Positions 16,124 through 25,283 of a stretch of DNA of 33,849 nucleotides are shown one piece after another (positions within the stretch are counted from its first letter, which is position 1; each line of letters begins with the position of its first letter). Source of the DNA: HGM04593 sp045634085 (GTDB lineage: Bacteria; Bacteroidota; Bacteroidia; Bacteroidales; Bacteroidaceae); NCBI GenBank assembly GCA_045634085.1, contig JAZQZM010000029.1:1-33849 (forward strand). The letters are read 5' to 3'. A program made the position numbers and the translations under genes. The notes beneath the pieces are model-generated. The model was not told where the DNA came from, made no database searches, and was given only the letters and a program-made list of their open reading frames with translations.

Positions 16124-17285
16124 CCTTGTTGCTTTTCTCTCTCCTGCCATTGTTATTCCTGCGTTGGTCGGGACGGTTCTGTCCATGGCCTCCACCACCC
16201 TTGCGACGTTTCTTACCACCCTTGGACGCGTTGTCGAAACGGTTGATGTTCTCCTGCTCCAGAAGGTCAACAGAACGCTTAACCTCCTGTGCTCCGCCCA
16301 CCTGGAGAGCCTCGGGGCGTTCACCGCGCTTGTTCATCTCAATAACAGCAAAGGCACGTCGGCCAGTTATCGTAACAAGATTTGCAGGTATATGCTTGTC
16401 GGTAGAGTAAGTAATCTCACCGCGCATGATATCACACTTGAAGAAATAGTATGTACCGTCCTTCGTCTCGAGTTCAATGTCACGCGAGGGCAGACCGCGT
16501 GAAGCCTCGACATAAGCATCAACCTCATAGTTGAGACAGCATTTTAGCTTGGCACACTGGCCTGCCAGTTTCTGCGGATTGAGAGAGATATCCTGGAAAC
16601 GCGCAGCCGATGTTGACACCGACACAAAGTTCGTTGTAAAGGTTGCACAGCACAATTCACGTCCACAAGGGCCTATTCCGCCAATACGGCCGGCCTCCTG
16701 GCGTGCACCAATCTGCTTCATCTCAATCTTTATCTTGAACACATCGGCAAGCACCTTGATTAGCTGACGGAAATCGACACGGTTATCGGCGATATAGTAG
16801 AAAATCGCCTTCTGTCCATCGCCCTGATACTCCACATCACCGATCTTCATGTCAAGGTTAAGGTCCTTGGCAATCTGGCGCGAACGTATCATGGTATCGT
16901 GCTCGCGTGCCTTTGCCTCCTCATACTTCTCCATATCCACCGGACGAGCCTTGCGATAGATGCGCTTGAACTCACTCTCGGGGGTGAGGCGGGTCTTCTT
17001 CAGCTGCAGCAGCACAAGACGGCCGGTCATTGTAACCTTACCGATATCATGGCCCGGAGTAGCCTCAACGGCAACGATATCACCCTTCTGCAGCGGGATA
17101 TTGTTGCTGTTCCTGTAGTATCCCTTGCGGGTATTCTTGAACTGCACCTCGACAATGTCGGTATACTCCTCATTGCCGGGCACGCAAGCCAGCCAGTCAA
17201 ATGTGTTCAACGGAGCATCCATTCTGCCGCAACCCTTGCAGCAGATGCCTGCACAACCATTGTTCTCCTTATATTTCTTGTCCAT
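16104..17285 (-). CDS. ricT: RicT/YaaT-like PSP1 domain protein
   Basis: A 393-residue cytosolic protein with the PSP1 C-terminal domain: the core block GARQEAGRIGGIGPCGRELC near 208, followed by CAKLKCCLNYE near 257. It carries three cysteine clusters: C11, C15, C16 and C19 (CAGICCKGCGR), then CGRELCC, then CAKLKCC. In Bacillus, RicT with RicA and RicF binds iron-sulfur clusters and assists RNase Y and other processes; no RicA or RicF is seen here, so the role in this organism is inferred at best. The C-terminal 60 residues are a basic, Gly/Asn/Arg-rich low-complexity tail that could bind RNA. The stop of holB is immediately before its ATG, with no gap. Confidence 0.88.
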   Translation of the reverse strand: MDKKYKENNGCAGICCKGCGRMDAPLNTFDWLACVPGNEEYTDIVEVQFKNTRKGYYRNSNNIPLQKGDIVAVEATPGHDIGKVTMTGRLVLLQLKKTRLTPESEFKRIYRKARPVDMEKYEEAKAREHDTMIRSRQIAKDLNLDMKIGDVEYQGDGQKAIFYYIADNRVDFRQLIKVLADVFKIKIEMKQIGARQEAGRIGGIGPCGRELCCATFTTNFVSVSTSAARFQDISLNPQKLAGQCAKLKCCLNYEVDAYVEASRGLPSRDIELETKDGTYYFFKCDIMRGEITYSTDKHIPANLVTITGRRAFAVIEMNKRGERPEALQVGGAQEVKRSVDLLEQENINRFDNASKGGKKRRKGGGGHGQNRPDQRRNNNGRREKSNKDAAKSE

Positions 17286-18419
17286 TTATCTATTTTTTAT
17301 CCAAACAATCATTCTCAACGACATGTCGAAAAAGACCATTTTTGCATTTACATTCTGTTCAATATGTCTCTGGGCCTCGGCCAGTTCCTCAACAATGCCG
17401 AAGATGTTGCGTTCATTCACAAAGGGAGAGAAACGTACCGAGAAATCACGTTCGGCCCTTGACATGCTGTTCATGCTCTCCTCCCTGAAGTTCATTATGA
17501 AGTTCTCCCTTATCATGCGCTGGCAGTAGTCGAGCAGACGTTTCTGCCGTTCACGTCCAAGTGCAGCCACCTGTTCACTCCACGCCCTCATCTCACGTAT
17601 GTTGCGGGCATAGGCAATGCGCATGAGTTGCATGAAAAGTTCAAGATAACGTGCCTTGTCCTCGCTGAGTGAGAGCAGTTCCTCGGCCTGCTCCCAGTTG
17701 CCGGCACTCTGCTGCGCAATCACCCTTGCATCCTCAAACGACAGCCCCATGCGCAACTGCAGGGCACTCTCGATATCCTCTTGGGCTATACGTGGAACCT
17801 CTACACGCTGCGTGCGGCTCTGTATGGTAGCAATAATCTTCTCGGGCTCCTCCGATACAAGCAGAAAAAGCGTATCCTTAGGCGGCTCCTCAATAATCTT
17901 GAGCAACTTGTTGGACCCCACTTCCTTCATCTTCTCGGGCAGCCATATGATGACAATCTTCCAACCGCCCTCACGCGACTGCATCGATAGCTTATGCAGA
18001 ATCTCGGCACTCTCACGTTCATAAATCATGGGCTGCTGGTTGTCGAGTTTCAGTTTCTCAAGCCAATCGTCATAACTGAAATAAGCACCTTTGGAGAGCA
18101 TCTCGCGCCATTCGGTGATATAATCATCACTCACAGGATTTTCACTGCTTCCCTTCTTCTTTTTTACAGGGAACACAAAATGAAGGTCGCTATGGATGAA
18201 CTTTCCAAGCTTCACGCACGTAGGACATGCTCCGCAGGCATCACCGTTACCCTTGCTGCAGAGCAGATAGTTTGCAAGAGCCACTGCTATTGCAAGCTTA
18301 CCGTTGCCTCGCGGGCCTGTAATGAGCAAAGCATGCGCAAGACGGTTGTCATCGACACTGCGGCGCAGCTGCTCAATAACACCCTTCTGACCTATGATAT
18401 CCTTGAAAAAAACACTCAT
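17286..18419 (-). CDS. holB: DNA polymerase III delta' subunit
   Basis: A 377-residue clamp-loader subunit. The AAA+ fold starts DIIGQKGVIEQLRRSV; the P-loop is GPRGNGK (35-41) followed by Leu rather than Thr/Ser, in keeping with delta' subunits that do not hydrolyse ATP. A zinc ribbon is formed by C54, C62, C65 and C68 (CGACPTC). Later motifs are KLLKIIEEPP and the sensor-1-like SRTQ. It helps load the beta clamp at replication forks. Its ATG overlaps the metF stop as TGATG at 18417-18421, so metF-holB-ricT-gldH is a tightly packed operon. Confidence 0.93.
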   Translation of the reverse strand: MSVFFKDIIGQKGVIEQLRRSVDDNRLAHALLITGPRGNGKLAIAVALANYLLCSKGNGDACGACPTCVKLGKFIHSDLHFVFPVKKKKGSSENPVSDDYITEWREMLSKGAYFSYDDWLEKLKLDNQQPMIYERESAEILHKLSMQSREGGWKIVIIWLPEKMKEVGSNKLLKIIEEPPKDTLFLLVSEEPEKIIATIQSRTQRVEVPRIAQEDIESALQLRMGLSFEDARVIAQQSAGNWEQAEELLSLSEDKARYLELFMQLMRIAYARNIREMRAWSEQVAALGRERQKRLLDYCQRMIRENFIMNFREESMNSMSRAERDFSVRFSPFVNERNIFGIVEELAEAQRHIEQNVNAKMVFFDMSLRMIVWIKNR

Positions 18420-19372
18420 CAGTATATCGCTTTTGCAATCTCGTACACGCTGTCGAACGCGTTGAGAGTATAGAAATGAATACTGGGCACACCATGTTCC
18501 TTGAGTTCACGGCACTGGCTTATGCCCCACTCGCGCCCCACCAGAGCCGCAGCAGCATCGTCCTTACAACGGCTCATCTCGGCCACAAGTTCACCCGGCA
18601 GGTCAACACGGAAAGTCTTCGGCAATATATTCAGTTGCGAGAGACGGTGTATCGGTTTAATTCCCGGAATAATGGGGATAGTTATTCCCATTGCACGTGC
18701 ACGTTCAACAAACTCGAAATACTTCCGGTTGTCAAAGAACATCTGGGTCACGGCATAAGCAGCCCCCTCATCGGCCTTCTGCTTGAGCACTGCAAGGTCA
18801 CTGTCCATATTGGGTGCCTCCTCATGCTTCTCGGGGTAACATGCCACACCGAACGTGAATGGCACGCCACGTTCCTTCATTTCGGTACCGTCAACAAAGA
18901 AACCTTCATTGAAACGGTTCACCTGACGCACCAGGTCAATCGCATGGAGATTGCCTTTTTTTGCAGGGGCTGTGTTCGCATCGCCCTTGCACCTATCACC
19001 ACGCAGCACAAGAATATCGTTTATTCCCGACAGCTGAAGGTCAATGAGTGCATACTCGGTATCCTCAAGAGTATAACCGTCGCAAAGGATGTGCGGCACA
19101 ACCGGCACATTGTATCGGTGGTGAATGGCAGTAGCGACAGCCACAGTACCGGGACGACGGCGTATGGTACTCAACTTGAAAGTGCCGTTGCCAAGATTCT
19201 GGTATACAGGCTCACTGTGGTGTGTGGTAATGTTGATATATCCGGGGTTGAACTCCATCAGGCGGTCGATATTGCCGAACAATCTGCCGGTGCCTGTGCC
19301 CTTGAGTGGAGGCAGCACCTCAAACGAAAAGGCAGTCCCAGCCAATGAGTTTATATAATCTATTACTCGCAT
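18419..19372 (-). CDS. metF: 5,10-methylenetetrahydrofolate reductase
   Basis: A 317-residue flavoenzyme that makes 5-methyltetrahydrofolate for methionine synthesis. Key blocks are FSFEVLPPLKG (catalytic Glu near 18), ITTHH, the folate-binding LVLRGD near 120, FGVACYPEKHEE near 173 and TQMFFDNRKYFEF near 205. Full length for the family. It heads a four-gene minus-strand operon with holB, ricT and gldH. A good -7-type box (TAAATTTG, minus strand, 19400-19407) lies 28 bases upstream. Confidence 0.95.
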   Translation of the reverse strand: MRVIDYINSLAGTAFSFEVLPPLKGTGTGRLFGNIDRLMEFNPGYINITTHHSEPVYQNLGNGTFKLSTIRRRPGTVAVATAIHHRYNVPVVPHILCDGYTLEDTEYALIDLQLSGINDILVLRGDRCKGDANTAPAKKGNLHAIDLVRQVNRFNEGFFVDGTEMKERGVPFTFGVACYPEKHEEAPNMDSDLAVLKQKADEGAAYAVTQMFFDNRKYFEFVERARAMGITIPIIPGIKPIHRLSQLNILPKTFRVDLPGELVAEMSRCKDDAAAALVGREWGISQCRELKEHGVPSIHFYTLNAFDSVYEIAKAIY

Positions 19373-19399
19373 TTGACGTATCTTATTTCCCTAAAATCG

Positions 19400-19407
19400 C
19401 AAATTTA
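19400..19407 (-). promoter_or_regulatory. Putative -7 box of the metF operon
   Basis: The minus strand reads TAAATTTG, followed by CG, which fits the Bacteroidetes TAnnTTTG element, 28 bases before the metF ATG. The matching upstream box is weak (GATT at about 20 bases). Confidence 0.4.
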
Positions 19408-19476
19408 GCGAAAAAAATCGTTTTTCTAATCATTGAAATCGAAAAACAACTTAACATATACAAATAATATCATCAT

Positions 19477-19509
19477 AAAAAGCCGGGCAGGCCTGCTGAC
19501 CCACCCGGC
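19477..19509 (-). terminator. Intrinsic terminator after the PepSY-like gene
   Basis: GCCGGG (19482-19487) and CCCGGC (19504-19509) form a stem; on the minus strand five T follow at once (19481-19477). It lies about 70 bases after the stop of the PepSY-like gene at 19582, upstream of metF. Confidence 0.75.
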
Positions 19510-19581
19510 AAGAAACAATCAAACTCAAAAAATCTTAGTTATTCTTTAAAGTTGGAAGCAATGTTTTATAGTAAGTTTCTC

Positions 19582-20022
19582 TCAGTCATCAATATCGACA
19601 ATCTCAAAATCCTTGTTGAACTTCAGTTCAAGCCTGTTCGACAGTTTTACATCGTAGCCACGGCTGTCGCGTTCAATCTTCAGCACCTTGCTGCCCTCAT
19701 AGTTGTCCGAGATGTATTTCTTGACTGGTGCCGGGATTATAGCCTCGGGAACCTCACTGTAGCGGCAGTCTACCTCTTTCCAGTTACCCTTGTTCGTAAA
19801 CTCGAGCTTCGTACCGTCCGAAAGCATCACCTCGTAGGAACGTTCAAAGAAATCGGTCTCTAGTTTTGCATACGAGATACCCGAACCGGCAAAATTCTCA
19901 TTCAGGAAACTTTGCGCCTGTGCCGGTAGCTGATTCTTGCTTATGACCTTGTCATTCAAGGCATACGAGTCACTAACGGCAAAAGAGAACGCAAGCGCCA
20001 ATAAAATCATAATCTTTTTCAT
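19582..20022 (-). CDS. Periplasmic PepSY-like (DUF2874-type) protein
   Basis: A 146-residue secreted protein. Residues 1-21 are a signal peptide (KKIMILLALAFSFAVSDSYA, no lipobox). The mature part has two copies of the PepSY-like pattern common in Bacteroidetes: a helix of the LPAQAQSFLNENF type followed by a strand hairpin ending in DGTKLEFTNKGNWKEVD, then IPAPVKKYISDNY with a strand hairpin ending in RLELKFNKDFEIVDIDD. These small periplasmic proteins are common, and their function is not settled. It appears monocistronic, with a terminator 70 bases downstream and a -7-like box (TAATCTTTGC, minus strand 20113-20122) about 90 bases upstream. Confidence 0.85.
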   Translation of the reverse strand: MKKIMILLALAFSFAVSDSYALNDKVISKNQLPAQAQSFLNENFAGSGISYAKLETDFFERSYEVMLSDGTKLEFTNKGNWKEVDCRYSEVPEAIIPAPVKKYISDNYEGSKVLKIERDSRGYDVKLSNRLELKFNKDFEIVDIDD

Positions 20023-20112
20023 AATTCAAAGTTGTTTAAGTTCATACCATTTCTACTAAACGTACAGACACCTGTTTGGTTTGTAACGGTAGCCCTTCTT
20101 ATTGACTACGGT

Positions 20113-20122
20113 GCAAAGATTA
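20113..20122 (-). promoter_or_regulatory. Putative -7 box of the PepSY-like gene
   Basis: The minus strand reads TAATCTTTGC, near the Bacteroidetes TAnnTTTG pattern but with one extra base between TA and TTTG, about 90 bases before the start at 20022. No convincing -33 partner. Confidence 0.3.
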
Positions 20123-20173
20123 TATGTATTTCTGAAATGAATCTGAAATTTTCAGGAATTACGCAAAATTTTC

Positions 20174-20208
20174 AAAAAAAACGCCGATACACCAAAAGAT
20201 GCACCGGC
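20174..20208 (-). terminator. Intrinsic terminator after the PAP2/epimerase pair
   Basis: An 11-bp stem (20183-20193 with 20198-20208, a few G-U pairs) with a four-base loop is followed on the minus strand by C... and eight T (20181-20174). It lies 29 bases after the PAP2 stop. Confidence 0.85.
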
Positions 20209-20237
20209 AGTTATCAATAATTAAAGGAAAACCTTTT

Positions 20238-21194
20238 TCAATCCTCTTTCCCGAACCTGTCATACAGCCACATTGTAGCAAAATAGAATATCACACCCGT
20301 CGCAAGGCCGGCAATGGCATCGACAAGATAGTGTGCCTTTATATACACCGTTGCACAACAGAGAAGCACATACACAGGGAACATTATTGCCGCAAGTGAT
20401 TTCTTTGCTCTGAAGGCCAACAGCATGAGAACAGTAGAGACACCTATGTGCGAACTCGGGAAAGCCGCAGTGGGACGTTCTCCGGTACTCTGCGCCATAC
20501 CCACAAGCTCAGTAAACAGCGCACCCTTACCCTCCTGGGCAATGGATATCTCGGGATGCAGGTCAAAGTAATTCCCAATCTCGGGATAAGGCCCCACTGC
20601 TGCAAGCTCCTCGCCAATGACAGGGAAATAGAACTGCGGACCGGCAACCGGCAGGAATATGTATATAAGATAAAAGATGAAGAACGATGCCATTATTACA
20701 AAAGTACAGCGTTCAACCTCTTTGGGACGGCAGAAGAAGTAGAAAAGCGAAACAGTGATAATCATGGGGTAATAGAGCCAGTAACCCATATTGAAGGCTT
20801 CGCGCCACAAGATGCCGCTGCACAGCTGGTCGAACACCAATGACGGCTGGCAACCGAAAAGGTTCATGTCCATTGCCGCAAACAGGTGGTCAAGATTCGG
20901 GAATATGCGGTTGAACTCAAATGTATCGGGATACCAGTAGCTCAACAGCGCCACCTGCGCCACCAACCTGAGGAAACGCATCGCCTTGCACGGCAGTTTT
21001 GTATACAGATATATCACTGCGAAAGTAGCAAAAGCTATCACAAAACGCCCCATGAGCATACCCTGAGGGTCGTGCAGCCTGTTGAAAAATACAATTATCA
21101 ACAGCGTTGTAAGCAAGTTGTAGATAATATTCAGTTTCTCCACTGCAAGGAACCTCACCTGCTGTTCCTCGCGCTTAAAAAAATCTATAGCCAT
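20238..21194 (-). CDS. PAP2-superfamily membrane phosphatase or phosphotransferase
   Basis: A 318-residue integral membrane protein with about six to eight hydrophobic helices. The PAP2 active-site motifs are in the C-terminal third: ERPTAAFPSSH (239-249, His249) and KAHYLVD (His288, Asp292). The segment LPVAGPQFYF (181-190) is typical of the PAP2_3 subgroup that includes inositol-phosphoceramide synthases and related lipid phosphotransferases, so a role in envelope lipid or polyprenyl-phosphate turnover is likely; the substrate cannot be read from the sequence. Its start overlaps the stop of the epimerase gene by 10 bases, so the two are coupled. Confidence 0.85.
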   Translation of the reverse strand: MAIDFFKREEQQVRFLAVEKLNIIYNLLTTLLIIVFFNRLHDPQGMLMGRFVIAFATFAVIYLYTKLPCKAMRFLRLVAQVALLSYWYPDTFEFNRIFPNLDHLFAAMDMNLFGCQPSLVFDQLCSGILWREAFNMGYWLYYPMIITVSLFYFFCRPKEVERCTFVIMASFFIFYLIYIFLPVAGPQFYFPVIGEELAAVGPYPEIGNYFDLHPEISIAQEGKGALFTELVGMAQSTGERPTAAFPSSHIGVSTVLMLLAFRAKKSLAAIMFPVYVLLCCATVYIKAHYLVDAIAGLATGVIFYFATMWLYDRFGKED

Positions 21195-22192
21195 TTTTCC
21201 TGTTTATACCATTCTATCATCTCTTTGACACCCCTCTCAAGCGGATAGTCGATAGTGAAACCCAGTTCCTTCTCGATGGGTGCAGTGTCGCAGAGCCAAT
21301 TGCGTTGTTTCATAATCTTGAACTTGTCACCGTTCAGCGTACTCGGTTTACGGCTTATGCGCGCCCCCCACTCGGCACATGCCGAGATGACCCTCAGCAC
21401 CCACACCGGCGCTTTTATATGGAGCACACACCTGATGCCCAGCTCGCGCTGTATAAGGTCGCTGAAGGCGCGGCTGTCATAGCCCCGAGGCTCACTTACA
21501 AAGTAAGAACGGTTCTCAACCCCACTCTCCATAGCCATATATATCGCCTTCACAAGGTCCTTGACATATATGAAAGTGATGACCTGAGGCTTGTACCCCA
21601 CAGCAAAGTCAATATGTTTCTTTATGCTCACTGCCATCTGGTAGTAATCGCGTTCACGCGGACCATACACACCCGTAGGGCGCAGTATTATGTAAGGAAA
21701 TGCCGCATGCTCCATTATATACCTCTCGGCAAGCACCTTGCTCTCGCCATACGCAGTATTGGGTGCAGGGGTATCGTTCTCACTTATGGGCACATAAGGC
21801 TGCTGCTCATGCAGGGGACCGAACACACTGAGTGAACTCAGATAGATGAATTTCCGGGGTTGCATGCCGGTTGCGGCAAGAGCATCGACAAAGTTCCTCG
21901 TACCCTCATAGTTCACCTTGAGAAACTCCTTTTTATCGAGACATTTCGTTACACCGGCAGCATGCACAATGTAATCCCACGCACCGTGTACGGCCTTGAA
22001 ATCAAGCAACTGCGCTGTGAGCCTTTCCACCGAAGAGAAATCAAGTTCCACAAAATTCACGCGTTCATCACTCAGGAACTTTCGGCTGCTGCCTGCGCGC
22101 ATGCCGGCCCACATGGAGTACCCATTCTCAAGGCCCATGTCAACAATAAAACTGCCTATAAAACCGCTTGCACCGGTAACCAGAATCTTCAT
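21185..22192 (-). CDS. NAD(P)-dependent epimerase/dehydratase, extended SDR
   Basis: A 335-residue protein from the ATG complemented at 22190-22192; the open frame runs on upstream to 22411, but that part overlaps the rnr start and does not resemble the family. The nucleotide-binding motif TGASGFIG is at residues 6-13, the catalytic Tyr-Lys pair in YGESK near 150, and LRPTGVYGPRERDYY follows. This is the extended short-chain dehydrogenase fold of sugar-nucleotide epimerases and of sterol/flavanone-type reductases. The substrate is unknown. It is divergent from rnr and overlaps the PAP2 gene by 10 bases, suggesting a joint role in lipid or glycan modification. Confidence 0.85.
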   Translation of the reverse strand: MKILVTGASGFIGSFIVDMGLENGYSMWAGMRAGSSRKFLSDERVNFVELDFSSVERLTAQLLDFKAVHGAWDYIVHAAGVTKCLDKKEFLKVNYEGTRNFVDALAATGMQPRKFIYLSSLSVFGPLHEQQPYVPISENDTPAPNTAYGESKVLAERYIMEHAAFPYIILRPTGVYGPRERDYYQMAVSIKKHIDFAVGYKPQVITFIYVKDLVKAIYMAMESGVENRSYFVSEPRGYDSRAFSDLIQRELGIRCVLHIKAPVWVLRVISACAEWGARISRKPSTLNGDKFKIMKQRNWLCDTAPIEKELGFTIDYPLERGVKEMIEWYKQEKWL

Positions 22193-22308
22193 AAAAGAGA
22201 ACTTTACTGCAAAGATAGTGCAAAAAACTCTAACTGACTTTAAATTGCCGCCTATAATCTTCGGCACACAGCCGACATACATTTTCACATACTTTTTATA
22301 TAAGAATG

Positions 22309-22338
22309 TTGCAGAATGCCGTTTTATTACTACTTTAG
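22309..22338 (+). promoter_or_regulatory. Putative rnr promoter
   Basis: TTG at 22309-22311, a 19-base spacer and TACTTTAG at 22331-22338 fit the Bacteroidetes promoter pattern, 24 bases before the rnr ATG. Confidence 0.5.
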
Positions 22339-22362
22339 CAAAAAGAAAAAAAACGTAAGACC

Positions 22363-24513
22363 ATGGCAAAGAAAGGTGGAAAAGGCAAAAGCCGCATAAA
22401 CAAGAACGCACTTGTCGAGATGCTCGTATCGCTGTTCAACCACAACGAGGGCAAAGTTTTGAGCCCCAAGGAGATATTCAAGGAGCTGAACCTTACATCA
22501 ACATCGGCAAGGACGCTGTGTGTACAGGTTCTTGACGACATGGTCTTCGACGGGTTCATCATGGAGCCGGAGTTCCGCCGTTATGTCCTTGCAGGCAACA
22601 CCTCGATGCTGTTCGGTACATTCTCGCGCAGCAAGGACGGCTACAACGAGTTCTACCCCGAGGACGGCAGCGAGCCGGTACTCATCAGCGAACGCAACTC
22701 GGCACATGCACTCACCGACGACCTGGTGCGCGTGGCACTCTTTGCACGCCGCCGTGGACGCGGGCGCGAGGGCGAAGTCGTGGAGATTGTAAAGCGCGTG
22801 CACGACACATTCGTGGGCGAACTGCATGTTGAGAAGCACTACGCTTTCCTCATCACCGAGAACCGCATGATGCCCAACGACATATTCATTCCAAAGGATA
22901 TGCTCAAGGGCGGCAAGAACGGCGACAAGGCCGTTGTAAAGATGCTCGAATGGCCCATGGAGAGCAAGAACCCCGTGGGCAAGGTCATCGACATACTTGG
23001 AAAAAGTGGCGAGAACAATGCCGAGATGAACGCCATACTTGCCGAGTACGGCTTGCCATACAAGTACCCCGAGGCCGTTGAAGAGGCAGCAGCCAAACTG
23101 CCTACTGACATCACGGAAGAGGAGATTGCCAAGCGCGAGGACTTCCGTGCCGTGACCACGTTCACCATAGACCCCATTGACGCCAAGGACTTTGACGACG
23201 CGCTTTCAATACGCCCTGTAGGCGAGGGACTGTGGGAAGTAGGCGTGCACATTGCCGACGTATCGCATTATGTCACCGAAGGCAGCATCATCGACAAGGA
23301 GGCATTCAAGCGTGCGACATCAATATACCTTGTAGACCGCACCATCCCCATGTTACCCGAGAGGCTCTGCAACTTCCTCTGCTCATTGCGCCCCAATGAA
23401 GAGAAGCTCAGCTACTCGGTCATCTTCACCATGAACGAGAATGCCGAAGTCAAGAAGGCACATATTGCACGCACCATAATAAAGAGTGACCGCCGTTTCA
23501 GCTACGAGGAGGTACAGGAAATCATAGACAAAGGCGAGGGAGAGTACTACAACGAGATAAAGACACTGAACTCACTTGCACAAAAGATGCGCAGCAAGCG
23601 TTTCCAGGCAGGCGCCATCGATTTTCAGCAGGCCGAGGTGAGGTTCCGCCTCGACGAGAAGGGCAAGCCCCTTTCGGTATACTTCACCGAGAGCAACGAG
23701 TCGCACCAGCTCATCGAGGAGTTCATGCTCCTTGCCAACCGCACGGTTGCCGAGAAGATAGGCCGCAAGACAGCGACCAACAAGACACCCAAAGTCTTTG
23801 TATACCGCATACACGACCAGCCCAACCCCGAGAAGCTAGCAATGCCCTCCAAGTTCGTGACAAAGCACGGCTACAAGATGAAAAGTGCGTCGGGCCGCAC
23901 CACATCGGCATCGGCACTCAACACCCTTCTCAAGGACATCCACGGCACCAAGGAGCAGAATGTCATTGAGCAGATATCACTGCGCACAATGCAGAAGGCA
24001 CGCTACTCCACCGAGAACATCGGTCACTACGGCCTTGCCTTCCAATACTACTCACACTTCACATCGCCCATACGCCGTTACCCCGACCTCCTTGTGCACC
24101 GTCTGCTGCACCGCTACCTCACGCTTGAGTCACGCACAGTGAGCAAGCCCAAGTACGAGGACCTGTGCGACCACTGCTCGGCACAGGAGCAGGTGGCAGC
24201 CAATGCCGAACGCGCCAGCATCAAGTACAAGCAGGTCGAGTTCATGAGTGAGCACATTGGCGAGGAGTATGACGCAGTCATCAGCGGTGTTACCGAGTGG
24301 GGCCTGTATGCCGAAATCAACGCCAACAAGTGCGAGGGTATGATTCCAATGCGCACCCTGCAGGACGACTACTATGAGTTCGACGACGCCAACTACTGCC
24401 TCATCGGACGCCGCACACGCCGCAAGTTCACAATAGGCGACCCGGTACACATACGAATAGTCCGCGCCAACCTCGACCGCAAGCAGCTCGACTTTGAACT
24501 GGTAGAAAAATAA
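22363..24513 (+). CDS. rnr: Ribonuclease R
   Basis: A 716-residue 3'-to-5' exoribonuclease that degrades structured RNA. Domains in order: N-terminal winged helix (about 10-75), cold-shock/OB domains (about 80-235), the RNB catalytic domain with DPIDAKDFDDA (metal-binding Asp at 273, 276, 278 and 279) and a C-terminal S1 domain (about 635-714, ending RKQLDFELVEK). The block HFTSPIRRYPDLLVHR near 565 is also typical. Full length with a normal start after a good promoter. It is a single-gene unit, divergent from the epimerase and 86 bases before the response regulator gene. Confidence 0.96.
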   Translation: MAKKGGKGKSRINKNALVEMLVSLFNHNEGKVLSPKEIFKELNLTSTSARTLCVQVLDDMVFDGFIMEPEFRRYVLAGNTSMLFGTFSRSKDGYNEFYPEDGSEPVLISERNSAHALTDDLVRVALFARRRGRGREGEVVEIVKRVHDTFVGELHVEKHYAFLITENRMMPNDIFIPKDMLKGGKNGDKAVVKMLEWPMESKNPVGKVIDILGKSGENNAEMNAILAEYGLPYKYPEAVEEAAAKLPTDITEEEIAKREDFRAVTTFTIDPIDAKDFDDALSIRPVGEGLWEVGVHIADVSHYVTEGSIIDKEAFKRATSIYLVDRTIPMLPERLCNFLCSLRPNEEKLSYSVIFTMNENAEVKKAHIARTIIKSDRRFSYEEVQEIIDKGEGEYYNEIKTLNSLAQKMRSKRFQAGAIDFQQAEVRFRLDEKGKPLSVYFTESNESHQLIEEFMLLANRTVAEKIGRKTATNKTPKVFVYRIHDQPNPEKLAMPSKFVTKHGYKMKSASGRTTSASALNTLLKDIHGTKEQNVIEQISLRTMQKARYSTENIGHYGLAFQYYSHFTSPIRRYPDLLVHRLLHRYLTLESRTVSKPKYEDLCDHCSAQEQVAANAERASIKYKQVEFMSEHIGEEYDAVISGVTEWGLYAEINANKCEGMIPMRTLQDDYYEFDDANYCLIGRRTRRKFTIGDPVHIRIVRANLDRKQLDFELVEK

Positions 24514-24599
24514 CGCATTTCAGATTCCTTTCAAAAAGCAGATATATTTTTGGAGCAGCATCGCAGCAACGCGAGAAATACCATAAGACACACAAGAAA

Positions 24600-25283
24600 A
24601 TGAAACTGCTTATAATTGAAGACGACACTTCGCTGCGCGAGATAATGCAGCGCGCATTGCAGGGCGAGGGCTACGTAGTAGAAACCGCGCCCACATACTT
24701 CGATGCCTGCGACAAGATTGCAGGCTACAGCTACGACTGTATAATGCTCGACATAATGCTGCCCGACGGCAACGGCCTCAAGCTGCTCGAGGAGATAAAG
24801 AGAAGCGGCAAGGAAGAACGCGTGATAATAATATCGGCACGCGACTCACTCGACGACAAGATAACCGGCCTTGACCTGGGTGCCGACGACTACCTTGCCA
24901 AGCCCTTCTACATGGCCGAACTCTCGGCACGCATCAAGAGTGTGATGCGCCGCGGCAGCGGTGCAGTGAGCAACAGCATGAGTGCAGGCAACATAACCCT
25001 GGACCTTGGCAGCCGCACAATAAAGGTTGCCGGCAAGAATGTACCGCTGTTGAAAAAGGAGTTCGACATACTTCTCTACTTCATGCAGCGCCCGCAGCAC
25101 ATTGTCGACAAAGCCGTGCTTGCCGAGGCCGTCTGGGGCGACCACATTGACATGGCCGACAACTTCCAGTTCGTCTACGCCCAGATAAAGAACCTGCGCA
25201 AGAAGCTCACCGAGGCGGGGGCCGACATCAACATAAAAGCCGTCTACGGCTTCGGGTACAAATTCACAAGCAACGAAGAATGA
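24600..25283 (+). CDS. OmpR-family response regulator
   Basis: A 227-residue transcription factor. The receiver domain (1-118) has the acidic pair Asp8-Asp9, phosphoacceptor Asp51 in MLDIMLPDG and the conserved Lys101 in AKPF. The winged-helix DNA-binding domain follows (about 128-225, with LLKKEFDILLYFM and VYGFGYKF). It controls genes in response to the kinase encoded next; the two overlap as ATGA at 25280-25283. It resembles RprY-type regulators of Bacteroides in layout, but the partner kinase is shorter than RprX, so no symbol is given. A TATTTTTG box at 24545-24552 may be its promoter. Confidence 0.93.
   Translation: MKLLIIEDDTSLREIMQRALQGEGYVVETAPTYFDACDKIAGYSYDCIMLDIMLPDGNGLKLLEEIKRSGKEERVIIISARDSLDDKITGLDLGADDYLAKPFYMAELSARIKSVMRRGSGAVSNSMSAGNITLDLGSRTIKVAGKNVPLLKKEFDILLYFMQRPQHIVDKAVLAEAVWGDHIDMADNFQFVYAQIKNLRKKLTEAGADINIKAVYGFGYKFTSNEE

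Noticed and set aside
16124..16324. N-terminal extension of the GldH frame
   Set aside because: It lies inside ricT on the same strand in another frame, is Arg-rich and would bury the lipoprotein signal.
18476..19348. 290-codon plus-strand frame opposite metF
   Set aside because: It mirrors metF, which is certain; the His- and Thr-rich composition is typical of an antisense shadow.
22193..22411. N-terminal extension of the epimerase frame
   Set aside because: It crosses the rnr start and promoter, and the fold's nucleotide-binding motif begins immediately after the ATG at 22192.
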